A stretch of DNA of 64,000 bases from Macquaria australasica. Lineage: Eukaryota; Chordata; Actinopteri; Centrarchiformes; Percichthyidae. Every line of letters starts with the position of its first letter. Positions within the stretch are counted from its first letter, which is position 1. The position numbers and the translations under genes were made by a program. The notes beneath the pieces are model-generated. The model worked only from the letters and a program-made list of their open reading frames with translations, did no database searches and was not told the DNA's origin. This document shows, in pieces, positions 36,524-47,952 of the stretch. Location: NCBI GenBank assembly GCA_005408345.1, contig SEMN01000089.1, positions 868,001 to 932,000 on the forward strand, read 5' to 3'.

Positions 36524-36831
36524 TAAAAGCAAGACTATATAACTTCTGAAAGAAGGAATAACACATTCTACCTCTTACAAAGGAAAAGTTGAACTCAGTA
36601 CACTCAGTACACTCAGGAGTTTTGCTGCTACGGCCTTGCTTGGTCTACTGGTATGACCAGTAGCTTATGGTGGCTAATATTAGCAAACTTTAGATGGGTA
36701 TTCCTGTACTTGCATACCCTGCTTGTTGACTCTTCTCTATTTGTTACATTATGTTTTAGCATTTATCATTATCCTGTAATTGTCACTTGTTTTCTTGTTG
36801 TTGAACAAAAGTTACACAGCTTCACTTTAAA
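36524..36831. mobile_element. Non-autonomous inverted-repeat element, copy 2
   Basis: Same family and orientation as 8422-8702: AAAAGCAAGACTATATAAC at the left, GTTACACAGCTTCACTTTAA at the right, and shared interior text AATAACACATTCT, TTGGTCT, GGTATGACCA and TAGCTTATGGTGGCTAA. The TIR match is weaker than in copy 1 and no clear target duplication is visible. A 9-bp ACTCAGTAC duplication at 36593-36616 is private to this copy. Confidence 0.7.
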
Positions 36832-37162
36832 GGAGCAACTTTACAAAGTGGTTCAATGCTGTGCCATTTGTCTGTAATGAAAGACTGTATCTGAAAATAT
36901 ACAAATCAGTTTCAGGTTACATGTGGCTATAGTAAAAATCTGAGTAAATGAGTGCAGATGCTCCCACACAGGGCACGAGGGCTCGCTGAGTGGTGATGGT
37001 TTGAAAATGATATGAATCATATGCTGTGACCATCTTGAGGCTTGTGGTGGCCCAACACTTTACTAAGACACTTTATGTTGGATTTTACTACCATTTGTCA
37101 CACATCTGTTTATCACAGTGGCCATGAGATGTCTCTATTAGCCATGAAATGTCCAAAGTGAC

Positions 37163-37164
<2 letters not shown>

Positions 37165-37221
<57 letters not shown>
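37165..37221. repeat. (TA)28 microsatellite
   Basis: Uninterrupted TA array of about 57 bp. Self-complementary, so it can form a cruciform. Confidence 0.97.
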
Positions 37222-37227
<6 letters not shown>

Positions 37228-37342
37228 GATATGTTCTTGTTCAGTCTGTTATCGGTAAACCAGCTTCAGTGAGTCTACCAATACACCATGTGAGGGGATG
37301 CATGCTCATCAAGACATGCAAACACTTCTAGGCAGATTTGCG

Positions 37343-37367
37343 CACACACACACACACACACACACAC
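37343..37367. repeat. (CA)12 microsatellite
   Basis: CA array of about 25 bp. Confidence 0.95.
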
Positions 37368-37514
37368 TGGAACTGAAAGTACATTTGTCAGCATGTGTTT
37401 ATCCTGCAGTTAGTGGGCTGTGAAACCTGAATGAAATTCCCGCTGTGTGTTAGCATGACTGTAGTCTGACATGCAAGGCCGTGCATACAGTATAGGGCAA
37501 GTCAGTTCTTCCTA

Positions 37515-37585
37515 CATCCATCCATCCATCCATCCATCCATCCATACATACATACATACATACATACATACATACATACATACAT
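37515..37585. repeat. Compound (ATCC)n(CATA)n array
   Basis: About 7 ATCC units at 37515-37544 followed by about 10 CATA units to 37585. On the minus strand this is the tail of the adjoining retrotransposon fragment, so it likely grew from that tail. Confidence 0.95.
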
Positions 37586-37808
37586 CAATTTTCTTCCACT
37601 TATCTGGGGCCAGGTAGCAGCAGGCTAAGCATGGTAGTCCAGACGTTCCTCTCCCCAGCAATGTTTTCCAGCTCCTCCTGGAGGACCCAGAGGCGTTCCC
37701 AAGCCAGATGAGAGATATCATCTCTCCATCGTGTTTTGGGTCTACCTCAGGGTGTCCTACCAGCTGGATGTGCCCAGAAAACCTCCAAAACAAGGCGCCC
37801 AGGAGGCT
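37586..37808 (-). mobile_element. 5-prime truncated non-LTR retrotransposon 3-prime end
   Basis: Read on the minus strand it encodes a decayed version of the reverse transcriptase C-terminal tail common in fish LINEs (GHIQLVGHPEVDPKHDGE, then ISLIWLGNASGS, then a Leu-rich end), followed by a few bases and then (ATGG)/(TATG) repeats. The plus-strand text TTTTCTTCCACTTATCTGGG and GGCGCCCAGGAGGC are landmarks of this very abundant teleost element. Similarity ends near 37808, consistent with 5-prime truncation. Clade not settled: RTE/Rex3 elements are reported to end in GATG repeats, but I could not check. Confidence 0.8.
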
Positions 37809-38371
37809 AAACTACTTATGTGTTTGGTAAATCCACATAGTTTAAGTTGGACATTGAACTGGAGATTTACTGTCTGCACACCAGAACAGATAAACCTGGA
37901 CTACGCTGTAATGCAGAAAGGTCAAAGGTCAAACTCAATTGCCTCTCTCTGCATCAGGAAAATACATTTGAGGAGGTTCCAAAGGGGGATATTTTGGATG
38001 TTGGCTGGATGGTTTTCGCCTGAGGGAGAGGTTTGGTAAGGGTGGCGGAGATAAGAAGAGGAGCTATTGAGATAAAGACCTCCTTTTTTCTGTCTCTGTG
38101 TTTTTATGTTACTCTGCACACATCCTCCTCTGTCTCTTCTCTCTAAATCATTTGCCAAAACCACTAACAAACAACCCAGGCAGCTGATCAAAGTGAAATA
38201 AACCAATGTGGCTTAAAGATATTACTTGTTACCTCAACAGACACTGATCCAAGAAGATACATCAACTTGTGGAGCCTTCTCCGAGGCAATGGAAGAATGG
38301 CTCGTGCCTCTTTCATACTTTTATGTTCTGAGCTGTATAAACATGATCCAATTCAGTATCTCACAAGAGAG
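37809..38371. other. Unannotated non-coding stretch
   Basis: No gene or named element. Purine/pyrimidine mixed sequence. Confidence 0.5.
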
Positions 38372-38414
<43 letters not shown>

Positions 38415-38430
38415 TGTGTGTGTGTGTGTG
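38372..38430. repeat. (GCGT)n(GT)n compound array
   Basis: About 11 GCGT units at 38372-38416 followed by GT to 38430. Pure alternating purine-pyrimidine and by far the densest CpG patch in the window, so a candidate for Z-DNA and for local methylation. Confidence 0.97.
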
Positions 38431-41400
38431 GAGCCCTCCACATGTGCTGAACAGAAACGGCTGTTCCTCAAACAAACTTTCCGTCACATGCCGTCCACAG
38501 GAGTGTGACTTGGCCGCACAGCCTTGGAACACACTCTCAGCTGTCTGGCCCACACTTATCTCTGTTATTTTGTGAACGTGTGAGGCAAACTTTTAGTGGA
38601 CCACTTGACAGCAGACTTCGTCACAATAAGTTGTTTTTGTCCAGTAGAGATGTTACGCATCTCCAGTTGTGCCTTACATTGTTGACATTTTTATACTCTG
38701 AGTATCATATTCCTGTAAAGGTCATATTCAGTTTATTCTACTGTCCAAAAAATATTAATCCTGATGACATCACCATGACATCATCAGGGTCAGACTTGAC
38801 AAAGCTCCTCCAGAGCTGTTTTCACAGGCTGACCAGTACTCTGATCTCCAGGTGTAAAATTGGTGGAGTGCCCCTTTTAAACATACCTTAATCATACCTT
38901 AAACACACTGTAGTTGCTATGTAGTAATACATAATAAATTAATAATAATAATAGATGATAGTCATGGGGCAGATAAGAATTCAGCAGGGTGGATGCCTGA
39001 ACCTGAAGCAGCTGGTTCATGATGATGGTCTATATACTCACCACAATTCCCTACAGCCCCCAGTTTCTGAAAACTTTACTTTTTGGATGCTTTTTTTACA
39101 AGACACTTGGCAACCCACCCCACCAACCCATCATTCGCTTCTTCCCCAGCTGAGCCCCACCCAAGCAGGGTAAACGCGGGGCTAGGCCTCCCTGGAGCTC
39201 CACACCACCGGCTCTGGTCACCAGCAGGTCAGCCTCACCGCCAGACCCAGGTCAAGCGCTTTAATGGGTCCATTCGAGCCTGGAAATACAGCCTGAGGGC
39301 TGGAGAGAGAGCCTGGGAATCTGGCCTGTACCTGCTGCAGAATGAATGGAAAGGCGGATGGAAAAAGAGAGACATTGAACCTGACATCTTAACAAGTCAC
39401 TTAATCTAATATTTTGTGTTCAGAACTTTTTATTAAAGCATGTGAAAAAATAATAATGATGGGGTGAGATAACTCTACTTAGTTCCAATACAAATCTTGT
39501 TTCAAGAATTAGTTTCAAGACAGTGTTTTTCTTTATATGATCCTCCTAAATGGGTTTTATGGAATTTTGGTGTTGACTTTGTTTTGACTAATTTCATTAT
39601 TGAAGCAAAAACTCCCATGAAAAGCTATTTGTTTACATGTTTAAAGAAGAATGTGTTGTTAGACTGAAAAGAATTAGAGGAATATGTTGAGATGGAAATT
39701 GTTTGGCAGCGCAGAAATACAGTGAAATTAAACTAACTGTGTGTGTGTGAGCGTGTGTGAGCGTGCCCATATGACTGTGTGCAGTCAAACTGGGTTGGGC
39801 AGGTTTGTGTGATTGCAGTGCTGTGGTCCTGTCGTTACCACCCATCTGCCTTCTGCATATCGTCCCAGTTTGGGTGCGTTTCATCCCCACTAGGAATGCA
39901 GGGGAAGGTTGTGATTAGTTTTCCATCACACAGAACCCTAACTGGACTGAATGTAATTTGGACCCAGCCTGACAGAATTACTTTCATGTTGGACAATTCT
40001 GCAGCACGCTATTTAATCCAATGCCAGCGTTCAGTTGTAATGCAGAAAGTAGCGTGCCCTTTATGTAGCAAGGTGAATCACTGGCTTGGTGGATGTGTGT
40101 GCACTGTAACCAGCCTTCATGTTAGAAAAAAAAAATCCAGCACACTGTTGATCACTTGTACTAACTTTATGGTCGATCCTCAAACCTTCATCCAGTAAAA
40201 TTCATATATATGAATAAAATTCGTATATCTGTCTGGTGATAGGATTGATTGTTTGCAGCATTTTTGGGTTCTTTTACAGTCAGTGTCTTTTTTTTCTTAC
40301 CTTTTCTATGTTTTTTTTTTATATCTTTCCTTAACCATAACCACATTTGATACTCATATTTAATATATTTCATCATTAAGAACTGTCCAATATCTGTCTT
40401 GGTAAAGGGTTACACCTCTACTCCAGGATTTTGGCACAAGATTTTTTTTTTAAATTACCAGGAAATCGTTAGAGGCTATCCTTGCCAGGCCTGTCATCCC
40501 AGCTAAAAGATAAGATAAAACCAGACCTGCTATGTCCTACTATTTCGTTAGGAAAAATATAAAACACTTTTTTCAGTCTCGACCTTTCCTGATTGAAACA
40601 AGGCTTGAGTGAGTCCTAGTGAGTTCACATTTTATCAAAAGTTCAATCTTGAGTTAAAAAGCTTCCAGGTATAGAATTTGGCCTTTTGGCAGAAAACATT
40701 TTGGCTTCCATATCAGGGCTTTTCTCTCAAAGGCATGCACATGGCCAACATTCCTGGTTAATTAAGGGTTAAATAAGGGGGTATGTGACAAAATAGAAAT
40801 ATTTCCACAAGAAGTACTAAAGTTGTGACAAAGTATTTCTTATCTGGTCTACTTATTTGCATTCAACGAAACCAAAAGAAGCATCATTTACTGTATATAC
40901 TCCAGAAAATAACAGCATTCCAGTAGGCAGGAATGTGGGTTATTTGGTTAAAAGTGGAAAAGCAGTTTTCCGTGTCTCTGCTTAGAGAGAATAAAATGTA
41001 ATTTATGCTGTGAAAGCGTGTAATAGCTAAAAGATGGTTAGCTTTTATTTAGCTTGCCGGCGTTGATTCACAGAAAACATACCTTAGAGACAAATGTGAC
41101 TATGCATGAACACACACACCCATGCATGTACTCAAGGTCCTACAAAACACGCCCTCAAATTACTGTTTGGCTTGGCAAGCAGGAAGTAGGTAAACCCACT
41201 CAATCTGGCTGTTGTCATGGCAATGACCAGCAGGAGCGGGGGGTTAATGAGGGAGTCAGTAGCCTGTCTGGCCAAGTGGGACTGTCAATCATTATCTTGT
41301 TGGCATGAATTCAAAGAATGTGAGTAGGACAGCGGTGGACAGTGAGAAAACTAAATTAAGAAAAAAGAGAAGAGGTAGGATGGGAGGAGGAGGAGACGAA

Positions 41401-42568
41401 GAGAGGAGGAAGTAAAGGAGGAGAGCCTAGGCTGGAAAGCACCTGAAGTGTGAGTCAGGGGAGGAAGAGGAGGAGGAGGGCTGCTCGCAGCTGCAATAAC
41501 ACTGTCTGGCAGTCTGAGGGGGAGCTGCTAGACTTACAGCACACTGTGTACACACAGACACACACATATAGACTTAATGTGCATGCTCGTCCATATGCTC
41601 TTAAAACATTTTCTCATCCGCCAAGACTTTCTTGTGTCATACTGTGTGTGTACACCTTACAAAACACATTAATCAGCAGCTGCCTCCTCTCTCTCAACAC
41701 AATGCAAGAAAAAGGAGTGTACGTGTCATTATAGGTATATATACACACACACGTACGGGCCCAGGTCAGCTAGTTCAGCCAGCCACAGTCATGGCCACGG
41801 CTGCTGATCCACACCCCCACATCTGGCAGCCTGGGACCTGGCCTTGGCCTCGGTTCACAGCCTGCGGTGGTCTGCTCCGGGTCTGGGTTTCCCAAAAGCA
41901 TCTCGCCTTGCGTCTTGTCTTCTCATCCGGTGAAACATAGCTGGACTCTGCATTGAGATGGAGAAGTGGTCGAAGCCCTGCTTGTCTGCAGCCTGCAGGC
42001 TACAGAGGACACAGTGTGCTGTTTTCTTTGGTTATGGCAGCACTTACAAAAAACAAACAAGAGTATGAATCTTGAGTGTTGTCGTAACTTGAGGTCACGG
42101 TGGTAGCAAACATGGCATAGATGTAGACGCTTGAGGATAGAAAAGGTCACAGTTCAAAGAAAATATTCAATATGTGGGGTAGAGCAGTTGTGCTTGGAAT
42201 TCGCAGCAACAGTTATTTGGTCAAGCCTTGGTTTACAGTAAATAGTCCCTTTTTCTGTACAGCTGCGGGTTGAGTATGACATGTTTTCACTCTGGTAAGG
42301 AAATGACATCATCTTACCCTCCTCACTTTACTCTCCTTGTGAGTTCACTCACATTTTACACTTATTTTACTACTACTCCAGAGAATCAACCTCCCTCTGC
42401 AGTGGAAAATAGAAAATAGGTTTCCTATGCTGAATGCATGTTTGAGTGTAAAATAAAAACACATGTGTATATATACATATATACAGTATATTTCTGTCCT
42501 CAGAGCCAAAGTTACACTATTTGTCACTTAACCAATGATTCTGGTTTTACACACAGAGAAACAATTAC
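38431..42568. other. Mostly unique non-coding stretch
   Basis: 38680-38880 may be an old interspersed copy (internal CATCATCAGGGTCAGACTTG), not proven. 39080-39380 is GC-richer with an unsupported open frame. A purine-rich tract is at 41357-41482. An RFX-like GTTGTCATGGCAAT is at 41211-41224. The TATATACACACACAC run near 41737 is short. Confidence 0.45.
41357..41482 (+). repeat. Purine-rich tract
   Basis: GGAGGAGGAGGAG and AAGAGAGGAGGAAG units with an interruption near 41427-41455. Low complexity, triplex-prone. Confidence 0.75.
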
Positions 42569-42719
42569 AGCCAGCAATAGCCAGTTAACCCTCTGGTTTT
42601 TGTCTGATAAAGGTGTCCCACAAGGATCCATATTAGGTCCCCTGCTATTTACTCTGTATATAAACAATATTTATTTCCAAACTTGTTTTTTTAACTTTCA
42701 AAATACTGATAATCTCTAA
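42569..42719 (+). mobile_element. Non-LTR reverse transcriptase fragment
   Basis: Residues KGVPQGSILGPLLFTLYINN, encoded at 42609-42670, are the diagnostic RT block in which GVPQG precedes the catalytic YADD motif in LINE polymerases. Downstream the frame reads NFQNTDNL where YADDT would be expected, and a stop follows at 42717, so the catalytic motif is lost. No endonuclease or 5-prime part is visible. It is a dead, short internal fragment; clade unresolved. Confidence 0.85.
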
Positions 42720-43857
42720 GATATATATAAAAAGATGATCTCTATTCAATCTATTTTTCCTCTCATACTCACACAGAGGTCTCAAGCAAACATCTAACAG
42801 CTGTACTTCATAGAATACACAGCATCTTTATGAAGAATTGAGACAAAGTTAAGCTACAAATGCAAACATGAAAACCAATTGATCCGAGATGACACATGAT
42901 TCAATCCACCCCATAGTTGAGCAGAGGAAGAGAGAAAGAGAGTAAAAAAGTGAAGAAAGCAGATAAAACAAAGATGAAAGCATTTCCAGGCGCAGGAGGG
43001 AAAACACTTTGGGGAGGTATGTTTATGAACGCAGCCTAAGATCATAATCGTGAAAACACAAGCTCCCAGTAAGGCCTGAGTCGGCTGAAAGCTCCGTCTC
43101 CGGTGCTGCGAGGGGAAAAGCTCCTCCTGCTGCAACACTGAACTCTGCTCCCGCTGCTGCTTTTCTGTGTGCTCAGCAGATGTCTCCCGCTGATGACACA
43201 CACAGATCTGAGCGTTAGCCCGTTAGCTGGCCTCGGATCAGTGTCCGGCTTTGTCAGACACAGAATGGAAAAACAAGAAGGTGTTTGAACATGGTTCATG
43301 GGATACTTTATGGGTTTTAATATTTAACACAACACGTGAGGAGCAGCAGGAAAGAGAAAAGAAAACATTTATCTAGTTCAGTGTCACCATAATATAGTAT
43401 ATCTGGGGCCTACATTCACAACAAGTGAACTCAACCTCTAGCTGGAGAGTTCAACTCGACACTATAGAGTCAATTTGAGACAGTCTTCACTCGATAAACA
43501 ACAGTGTTGTTCATTTGTTCAAATGTCCTATGTTTCCATTTTCCTGAAAAGGGACCTTCCTGTGGTCGTTACTGAGCCTCTGAGCTCCGTGGCAACAGAT
43601 CAGTCTCCATGACAACTGAGAAAATTTTTCTTCTAAAATGTAACATTTTTATGGCTTTATTATGCTTTTATTGAGAGTTATGGTAAATATCTCATGGAAC
43701 ATACCAAGTTCACACACTACACACTTTTATGGCGCTCTTACTGTCGCAGGAAATGTATCTGTAGATTAACTGAGGAGTAATTTCTTCCTGGAAGGATTAT
43801 CAGCATCAGCCCTAGTAAACACTTTCCACTCATGCCTCATTCTTCCAGTTTCTTTAC
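42720..43857. other. Mostly unique non-coding stretch
   Basis: No gene recognised. 43060-43260 is moderately GC-rich without convincing splice borders. The X-box pair at 43583-43616 is listed separately. Confidence 0.5.
43583..43616. promoter_or_regulatory. RFX X-box with adjacent half site
   Basis: GTCTCCATGACAAC at 43603-43616 fits the X-box consensus GTHNYY-AT-RRNAAC perfectly. Twenty bases upstream AGCTCCGTGGCAAC has a perfect right half site (GGCAAC). Function inferred from sequence only. Confidence 0.45.
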
Positions 43858-43955
43858 TGCTTGTTCCTATTCAGGGTCACGTATCCCATCAGGCATTGGG
43901 CAAAAGGCAGGGAAACACCCTGGACAGGTTGCAAGTCTAAATGCAGGGTTGAGCA
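43858..43955 (+). mobile_element. Teleost interspersed repeat remnant
   Basis: CCTATTCAGGGTCACG, CATTGGGCAAAAGGCAGGG and ACACCCTGGACAGGTTGCAA are landmarks of a very abundant fish repeat that normally reads TATTCAGGGTCGCGG...CATTGGGCGAGAGGC...CCCTGGACAGGTCGCC. The copy is diverged and short. I do not know its class with certainty. Confidence 0.7.
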
Positions 43956-44390
43956 CTTTGCCAGGATAAAAATACACTCTACCCAACAGACAACAATGCT
44001 GCCCATGTTAGCCGGTTAGCTTGTTAATGATGCTGCAGTTTACAAGCAGCCTGTTTCATACTGTGGAAACGTTTTGCAGCTGCTCGGAGGCCAATCTGGA
44101 CCCTGTAAACAGGCTACTTATTGAGATTATTTACAGGGGGCATTAAATCATAAGAGGGCTCTTCCTGTGTGCAGGATACACACTGTGTGTATAACCACTC
44201 TGTCTCTCTCTCTCTTCCACTCTGTGATTCTGTCCCTCTCCCTTATTGAGCAGCTTTTTGTCCTCTGAGGGTCTGTTCCCATGAAATGTTCTGCAATAAT
44301 AATGTGGCGACTGGAAATTCAGTTCCTTTCATAAAAGTCTAATTGCTCCTCCTGGTACTTCCGTGCGTCCCCTTCCCCCCGTCAGACAAT
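43956..44390. other. Unannotated non-coding stretch
   Basis: No gene or named element. Confidence 0.5.
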
Positions 44391-44414
44391 CTCTCTCTCT
44401 CTCTCTCTCTCACA

Positions 44415-44476
<62 letters not shown>
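44391..44476. repeat. Compound (CT)n(CA)n microsatellite
   Basis: CT array at 44391-44411 passes into a CA array reaching 44476, with one CT interruption at 44415. About 86 bp in all. Confidence 0.97.
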
Positions 44477-44477
<1 letters not shown>

Positions 44478-45682
44478 TAAATTGTCACACCACAGGGCCA
44501 AATGGAAACACCTTAAAGATAAGTTTGTCATACCTGCTGGCGCGGACACCGGAATCTTTGGACTTTTATGCAGCTCTCTCACCGGGGTGGGCCACGTCCA
44601 CAGGGCATTTAAACATGGAGAATCATCCCTTCATAAAACTTACAAGACCCCAAATACCAATAATTAACTTCATAGATATCCAGGTCCAAAAACTGCACCA
44701 CACTGACTCGGCTGTAAAATATGCGAAATGACATAACAGCGTGTTTAGACTCTGTTTTGGCCATCGTGAAGGAAAGTCATTTACTAAAAAAAGACTTTTC
44801 AGTTATGGTTGACATGTCACCATGAAAAGAGATATTTATTCCACAGTCCTCTGGGCTTAAACATGTCACCACTGCCATAATGCAGTAGCTTAAAAACAAC
44901 CCTAACTTACAGAGCCACCTTTATGCTGCGCCAACACCACTGGAACCCAGCGAAGGACGAGGGGACTTTTGCCACTGAATCATACTTTATACAGAAGAAA
45001 AAAAACATGCATCATGTGCAAAGATGGGTTTTCTAAATTCCATCTTCCATTAAAAGTGCTAACATTAGCACCTCTGACAGCACTCTGATGCATTAATTTG
45101 TTAGCAGCAGTAGATTAAGGGTAATTTTTACGTATCAAATTCTGTCGAGTAAGTTACAACATGACTGTTCTGGAGAATCTCACAGAACATGGGAGGGGCT
45201 GACGTCATTAACGGCAGTAATTGCACTTTAAAAGCATTTTTCTTTTATGACTGACATCGTCGTTATGGGAATATTGCTCATCAGTGGTAACAATAGTGGC
45301 TAAAACCCACTGTTACATGAAAAGCCCGCTACATTCCTCCAGGAAACATGAGAGTGAAGGGGTTAGAAAAGTTAACAAATAAAGCCACAGCCCGCACCTG
45401 ACAAGAGGAGCTGAAACGACGGACCACACAGTTTGCGCCCTGAGAAACTGGGCTACGAGATCTATTAACACAACAAACCACTGGGTGTAATTTCCCCACA
45501 GATGAGCCAGCTTCTCACTGCCAGAGAATGTCCTGTGAATGTCAGAAATAAACCTCAGAAATGCTCTGAGCCTGTGCTGCAGGTGAGGGAGAGAAGCTGG
45601 GGAGGAAGGCATTCACGTTTAATCGGTGAGGTTTATTGGATAAAACCAACGGCAGCACGCTAATATGCTCATAATCAAGAGA
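44477..45682. other. Unannotated non-coding stretch
   Basis: No gene recognised. TGACGTCA, a CRE palindrome, occurs at 45200-45207; two in the window is close to chance. Confidence 0.5.
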
Positions 45683-46018
45683 AGAATCAAGTTTATTGCC
45701 AAGTAGGTTTACACATACAAGGAATTTGCTTTGGTATATTGGTGCAGAACAATAAAGATAGTAAGTAGAAAATATAAAGAAAGATAAAACAAGTACTGTA
45801 AGTCAAGAAGCATGAAGAGAAAATTGACGATAAGATTTGAATAATTATTTAAAAAATAATACAATATGTACAATATGACTGTTAGGGGTATTTAGATGAA
45901 AGAGCTGTACAGTTTTGTGCAAAATATTAACCAGAGAATGTGCAAAAGTTCACAGCATGAAGTTTAAAGAATTTTTGCAATGTGCAAGATAGCAATCCAG
46001 AAGATGTGCATTGTTATT
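45683..46018 (-). mobile_element. LINE-like 3-prime end on the minus strand
   Basis: Read on the minus strand the right-hand end is AAATTCCTTGTATGTG, then CCTACTTGGCAATAAACTTG, then ATTCTTC: a poly(A)-signal-like AATAAA followed by a GATTCT-type tail, as in several teleost retrotransposon 3-prime ends. The A-rich, GTGCAA-containing body to about 46010 has the same character. Class from memory; no RT sequence present. Confidence 0.55.
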
Positions 46019-46130
46019 GACAATGCTACCATTCTGATGTTTAATAAGTATAATGTTTACCATGTTATCCATCTTTGTTTTGCGTGTTAGCATGTAATAT
46101 TTGCTAATCAGCCCCAAACAGACACACAAA
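46019..46130 (+). mobile_element. Teleost interspersed repeat, middle part
   Basis: TAATGTTTACCATGTTATCC, GCGTGTTAGCATG and ATTTGCTAATCAGC follow the order of the percomorph repeat whose left part is at 15868-15975. It directly abuts the LINE-like sequence to its left, implying nested insertion. Confidence 0.6.
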
Positions 46131-47924
46131 TGAAACTCTAAATTGAAGCCAAAAGGAAGAAATAACTCCAGACCATTGATCCAAACACTCAAACATTAGC
46201 TTTTCCTCCAGATCTCTTCCTCTGTGCAGCTAACGTGTTCAATGCAGCCCATTTTGAGCAAAACAGAGGGTGTGTGTTGGTGGACATGGATTACTAATAC
46301 ATCTTGAATTTGATGGTGCCAAGCCGTTTAAAATTCTCTACAGTGACTGTTATTTCCAGTTTATTTCTCTAACAGTTTATTACCAGTGAGACCTACAGGA
46401 CAGTTTGAGTATTTTGGTGTGGGGAATTCAGCAGTGCACAGCCCTTACGAAAGCCTGTTCTCTTGTCTCGTGGTTGTTTGATCGGCTGTACAGTGACCTT
46501 TGAACTCATGTGGACAAAGATACGTAAGCACATGGTTTGTATTTTGCTTCCTCTGCTATCGTTCATACATCATATGTAGTTGGAGGTGGGGTAGGGTGTT
46601 CTTCTTCACAGAAACCCCCGGGAAAGATTTAGGTTTTCATTAGAAATGTGTATTAAACGCCAGGATATGTTTTCAGCACAAGTTGGGAAGCTGACTAATG
46701 GGTCTATTTTTGTAATACATCATGCTATCAGCACTTACTCCCGTTTGCAGAAGCCCAGAAGGTATTTTCCCATAGTTCCTAGAAAGGAAAAAGTAGAACA
46801 AATAAAAAAAATAAAAAACGTGAGCAAAAATCTCCACAGGCTGATACTTCTGACATACCGTGACTTACCGTGAGTATTTTTACATTTATTATTTCTAACT
46901 TTTAATTGTTTTTTTTTCTTGTCCTGGCAGAAATGGGCTTTTGCTGTTTAAATGCCCAGCACAATCAATATATTACACTTAATTGGCAATGCTTTATGCA
47001 CATTGTGACACTAGATTTCAACACAAAGACCATTAACTTGTTTCTTTAATGTCACCTGAAAGCTTAAGAATTTCTTGTACCAGCTGGATGATTCAAGTTA
47101 TTTTCACTTTTGCTTGACTATTCAGATAACACTACATAGTTACATAGTGAGAAACAGTCCTTGTTTCTAAGCGTTGCTAATTTTAGAGTTAGAGTTCATC
47201 ACAACAACCTGAAGGTAATCCTGGGTGAAGCTCTTTCTGTTGACATTTCAGTTTGTACCCATTTAATTGGTGTCGGGAAATAAAGTGAAACCTTAAAGGC
47301 CCTGACACCTCAGGATTTTCCACATCACCCTGGTATTTTAAAGTCGGCTTTGAGGTGGGTGTTTCAAAGTCATGCACCAAGAGTGAGATCATCCTGAAGT
47401 TGCTGCGCTTACAGCGGCGGGACAAACTTATTACATATGTGGGCCACAAGATTAATGCTGCGTCCACAGTGTGTGGGCGTCCCAAGAGATATGCAAAAGC
47501 AACGTCGATATTCTTCACCCACTAGATGTCAGATTCACATACAACTCATGCATACCTTTCACACATACTGTATAATTATGTTAATTTACTGTTAACCAAG
47601 AAGGAAGATTATTTATCGTGGAATTATGTGGAAAAAGTGTGCACACAATGAACTGTTTCTTTAAAAGGCCACGTTGAGGTATTTATTTATGACAGGTGAC
47701 AACAGACCCTGTCCAATCACTCTGCTTTGTTCCTATTGGCTTCCTGCTGTTAATAACACCCATCCCTGCCAACAAACGACCTGCTCTTTGAAAAGAAACC
47801 CGCGTCACACGACCAGGATGCCGTCCAGCCAGCTCCGGCCAAACAGTAAAGATCTAAAGGTCAGATGTCAATGTCAGGGTTAATGTCAAGATCAGACACC
47901 GAGCAGTCTGAAGGGTGGGCTTAA
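46131..47924. other. Unannotated non-coding stretch
   Basis: No gene recognised. The minus-strand frame at 47189-47518 (109 codons) has no family signal and an unremarkable composition. Confidence 0.5.
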
Positions 47925-47952
47925 GTGTGTGTGTGTGTGTGTGTGTGTGTGT
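47925..47952. repeat. (GT)14 microsatellite
   Basis: GT array of 28 bp. Confidence 0.97.

Noticed and set aside
41882..41905. GGGTTTCCCAAAAGCATC as a transposon terminus
   Set aside because: The motif resembles an end seen in fish repeats, but no partner terminus or body could be identified.
47189..47518. 109-codon minus-strand open frame
   Set aside because: No family recognised, no acceptor or donor, composition not convincingly coding.
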